Program-made: the position numbers and the translations under genes
Shown here: one piece after another, positions 6,640-7,209 of the stretch
Position numbering within the stretch: position 1 is the first letter of the stretch
How the letters are laid out: every line of letters begins with the position of its first letter
From: an uncultured Verrucomicrobiales bacterium
Lineage (GTDB): Bacteria > Verrucomicrobiota > Verrucomicrobiia > Verrucomicrobiales > Akkermansiaceae
DNA length: 7,209 nt
NCBI GenBank assembly: GCA_937952875.1
Contig: CALFDI010000089.1
Span: forward strand, 1-7,209
Reading direction: 5' to 3'
The notes under the pieces: model-generated
What the model was told of the DNA's origin: nothing
Seen by the model: only the letters and a program-made list of their open reading frames with translations
Database searches by the model: none

Positions 6640-7194
6640 ATGAAAATCTCTATCCTACTGGCCTCACTTAGCCTTTTTACTGTCGGAACTTTAAGCTCCG
6701 TGACCGCTCAGGGGCAGAAACGCGGAGTCGAAGGGCTCCCTGCGGGCGAATGGGGAGCGACTCATTGGATTCAGCTACCTGAAGGGAAGAAAAATCTCTC
6801 TGCCAAAGATTACGAAGGAAAAGTCCTCTATCTCTACTGCTTTCAGTCCTGGTGCCCAGGTTGTCATAAGCATGGCTTTCCCACTCTAAAAGCACTTACA
6901 CAGAATTATGCTAAAACGGACGACGTAGCCTTCGTCTCGATTCAGACAGTATTCGAAGGGCACGGCTCGAATCCGCCTTCTCGTGTGGCAGAAATGGCTA
7001 AGCGTTATGGCCTAAAGATACCGATGGGTCACAGTGGCACGTCTGATAAGCGCTCAGTTCTCATGAGTAAATATCGGACAGGAGGCACCCCATGGACCAT
7101 CATCATTGATAAGAAAGGCGTTGTCCGTTTTAACGATTTCCACATTTCTCAGAAAAACGCCACCGAACTCATCGAGAAATTGCGTAAAGAATAA
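6640..7194 (+). CDS. Secreted thioredoxin-fold protein (TlpA/AhpC-TSA type) with CPGC active site
   Basis: A 184-residue protein. Residues 1-23 are a clear Sec signal peptide (MKIS, then a Leu/Ser-rich core, ending VTA before Gln24). No Cys follows the cleavage site, so it is not a lipoprotein and is probably soluble in the periplasm. The thioredoxin fold is marked by KVLYLYCFQSWCPGCHKHG (61-79) with redox cysteines Cys72 and Cys75, by FVSIQTVFEG (98-107), and by the conserved cis-proline in GGTPWTIIIDKKGVV (148-162, Pro151). Such proteins reduce or shuffle disulfides of exported proteins or act in peroxide defence. An extra Cys67 lies five residues before the active site. The start is secure: an in-frame TGA directly precedes the ATG. 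No Shine-Dalgarno sequence is seen. The TAA ends 15 bases before the window edge, so a terminator cannot be judged. It could act on disulfides of secreted proteins from nearby genes, but nothing links them directly. Confidence 0.92.
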   Translation: MKISILLASLSLFTVGTLSSVTAQGQKRGVEGLPAGEWGATHWIQLPEGKKNLSAKDYEGKVLYLYCFQSWCPGCHKHGFPTLKALTQNYAKTDDVAFVSIQTVFEGHGSNPPSRVAEMAKRYGLKIPMGHSGTSDKRSVLMSKYRTGGTPWTIIIDKKGVVRFNDFHISQKNATELIEKLRKE

Positions 7195-7209
7195 GATTTC
7201 TGTGTAATC

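Noticed and set aside
1..7209. Defence system, mobile element, CRISPR array or phage genes
   Set aside because: No nuclease, transposase, integrase, reverse transcriptase or spaced-repeat pattern was seen; all genes fit a chromosomal secretion and redox context.

Overview
The window looks like a piece of a Verrucomicrobiota chromosome, possibly a marine Opitutae/Puniceicoccales-type lineage. Evidence for this is the co-located DUF1800 and DUF1501 genes, a small pseudopilin-like protein of the kind that recurs beside such genes in that phylum, Asp-rich thrombospondin-type-3 calcium loops, and moderate GC. The lineage call is inference from protein families; there is no rRNA or marker gene to confirm it.

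Layout. Positions 1-5868 are read from the minus strand and form what looks like one operon of four genes for exported proteins. In transcription order they are: a 1126-residue multidomain DUF1800 protein (5868-2488), a Tat-exported DUF1501 protein (2469-1075), a one-helix pseudopilin-like protein (1078-557), and a secreted beta-sandwich protein cut by the left edge (560 to <1). Spacing is tight: 18 bp between the first two, then two 4-base stop/start overlaps. The last gene has no stop inside the window but is open over all 186 visible codons. Directly before the DUF1800 start codon lies a 50-bp interrupted palindrome (5871-5920) that can fold into a long hairpin. Upstream on the same strand is a flavin-reductase-like FMN protein (6553-5948), separated from DUF1800 by 79 bp. 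Diverging from it on the plus strand is a secreted thioredoxin-fold protein with a CPGC active site (6640-7194). The 86 bp between their starts must hold both promoters, though I could not recognise either.

How the genes may work together. DUF1800 and DUF1501 proteins frequently occur as neighbours and their biochemical role is not established. Here the DUF1800 protein carries about 600 residues of adhesive or calcium-binding modules (TSP3 loops, PA14, Calx-beta), and all four gene products appear to cross or sit in the inner membrane. A cell-surface or periplasmic assembly that binds or processes a polymer, perhaps a glycan, is a reasonable hypothesis but is not shown by the sequence. The flavin reductase and thioredoxin genes are probably a separate redox-related neighbourhood. 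No mobile element, CRISPR array, tRNA or rRNA was seen, and no gene-free stretch exceeds 100 bp.
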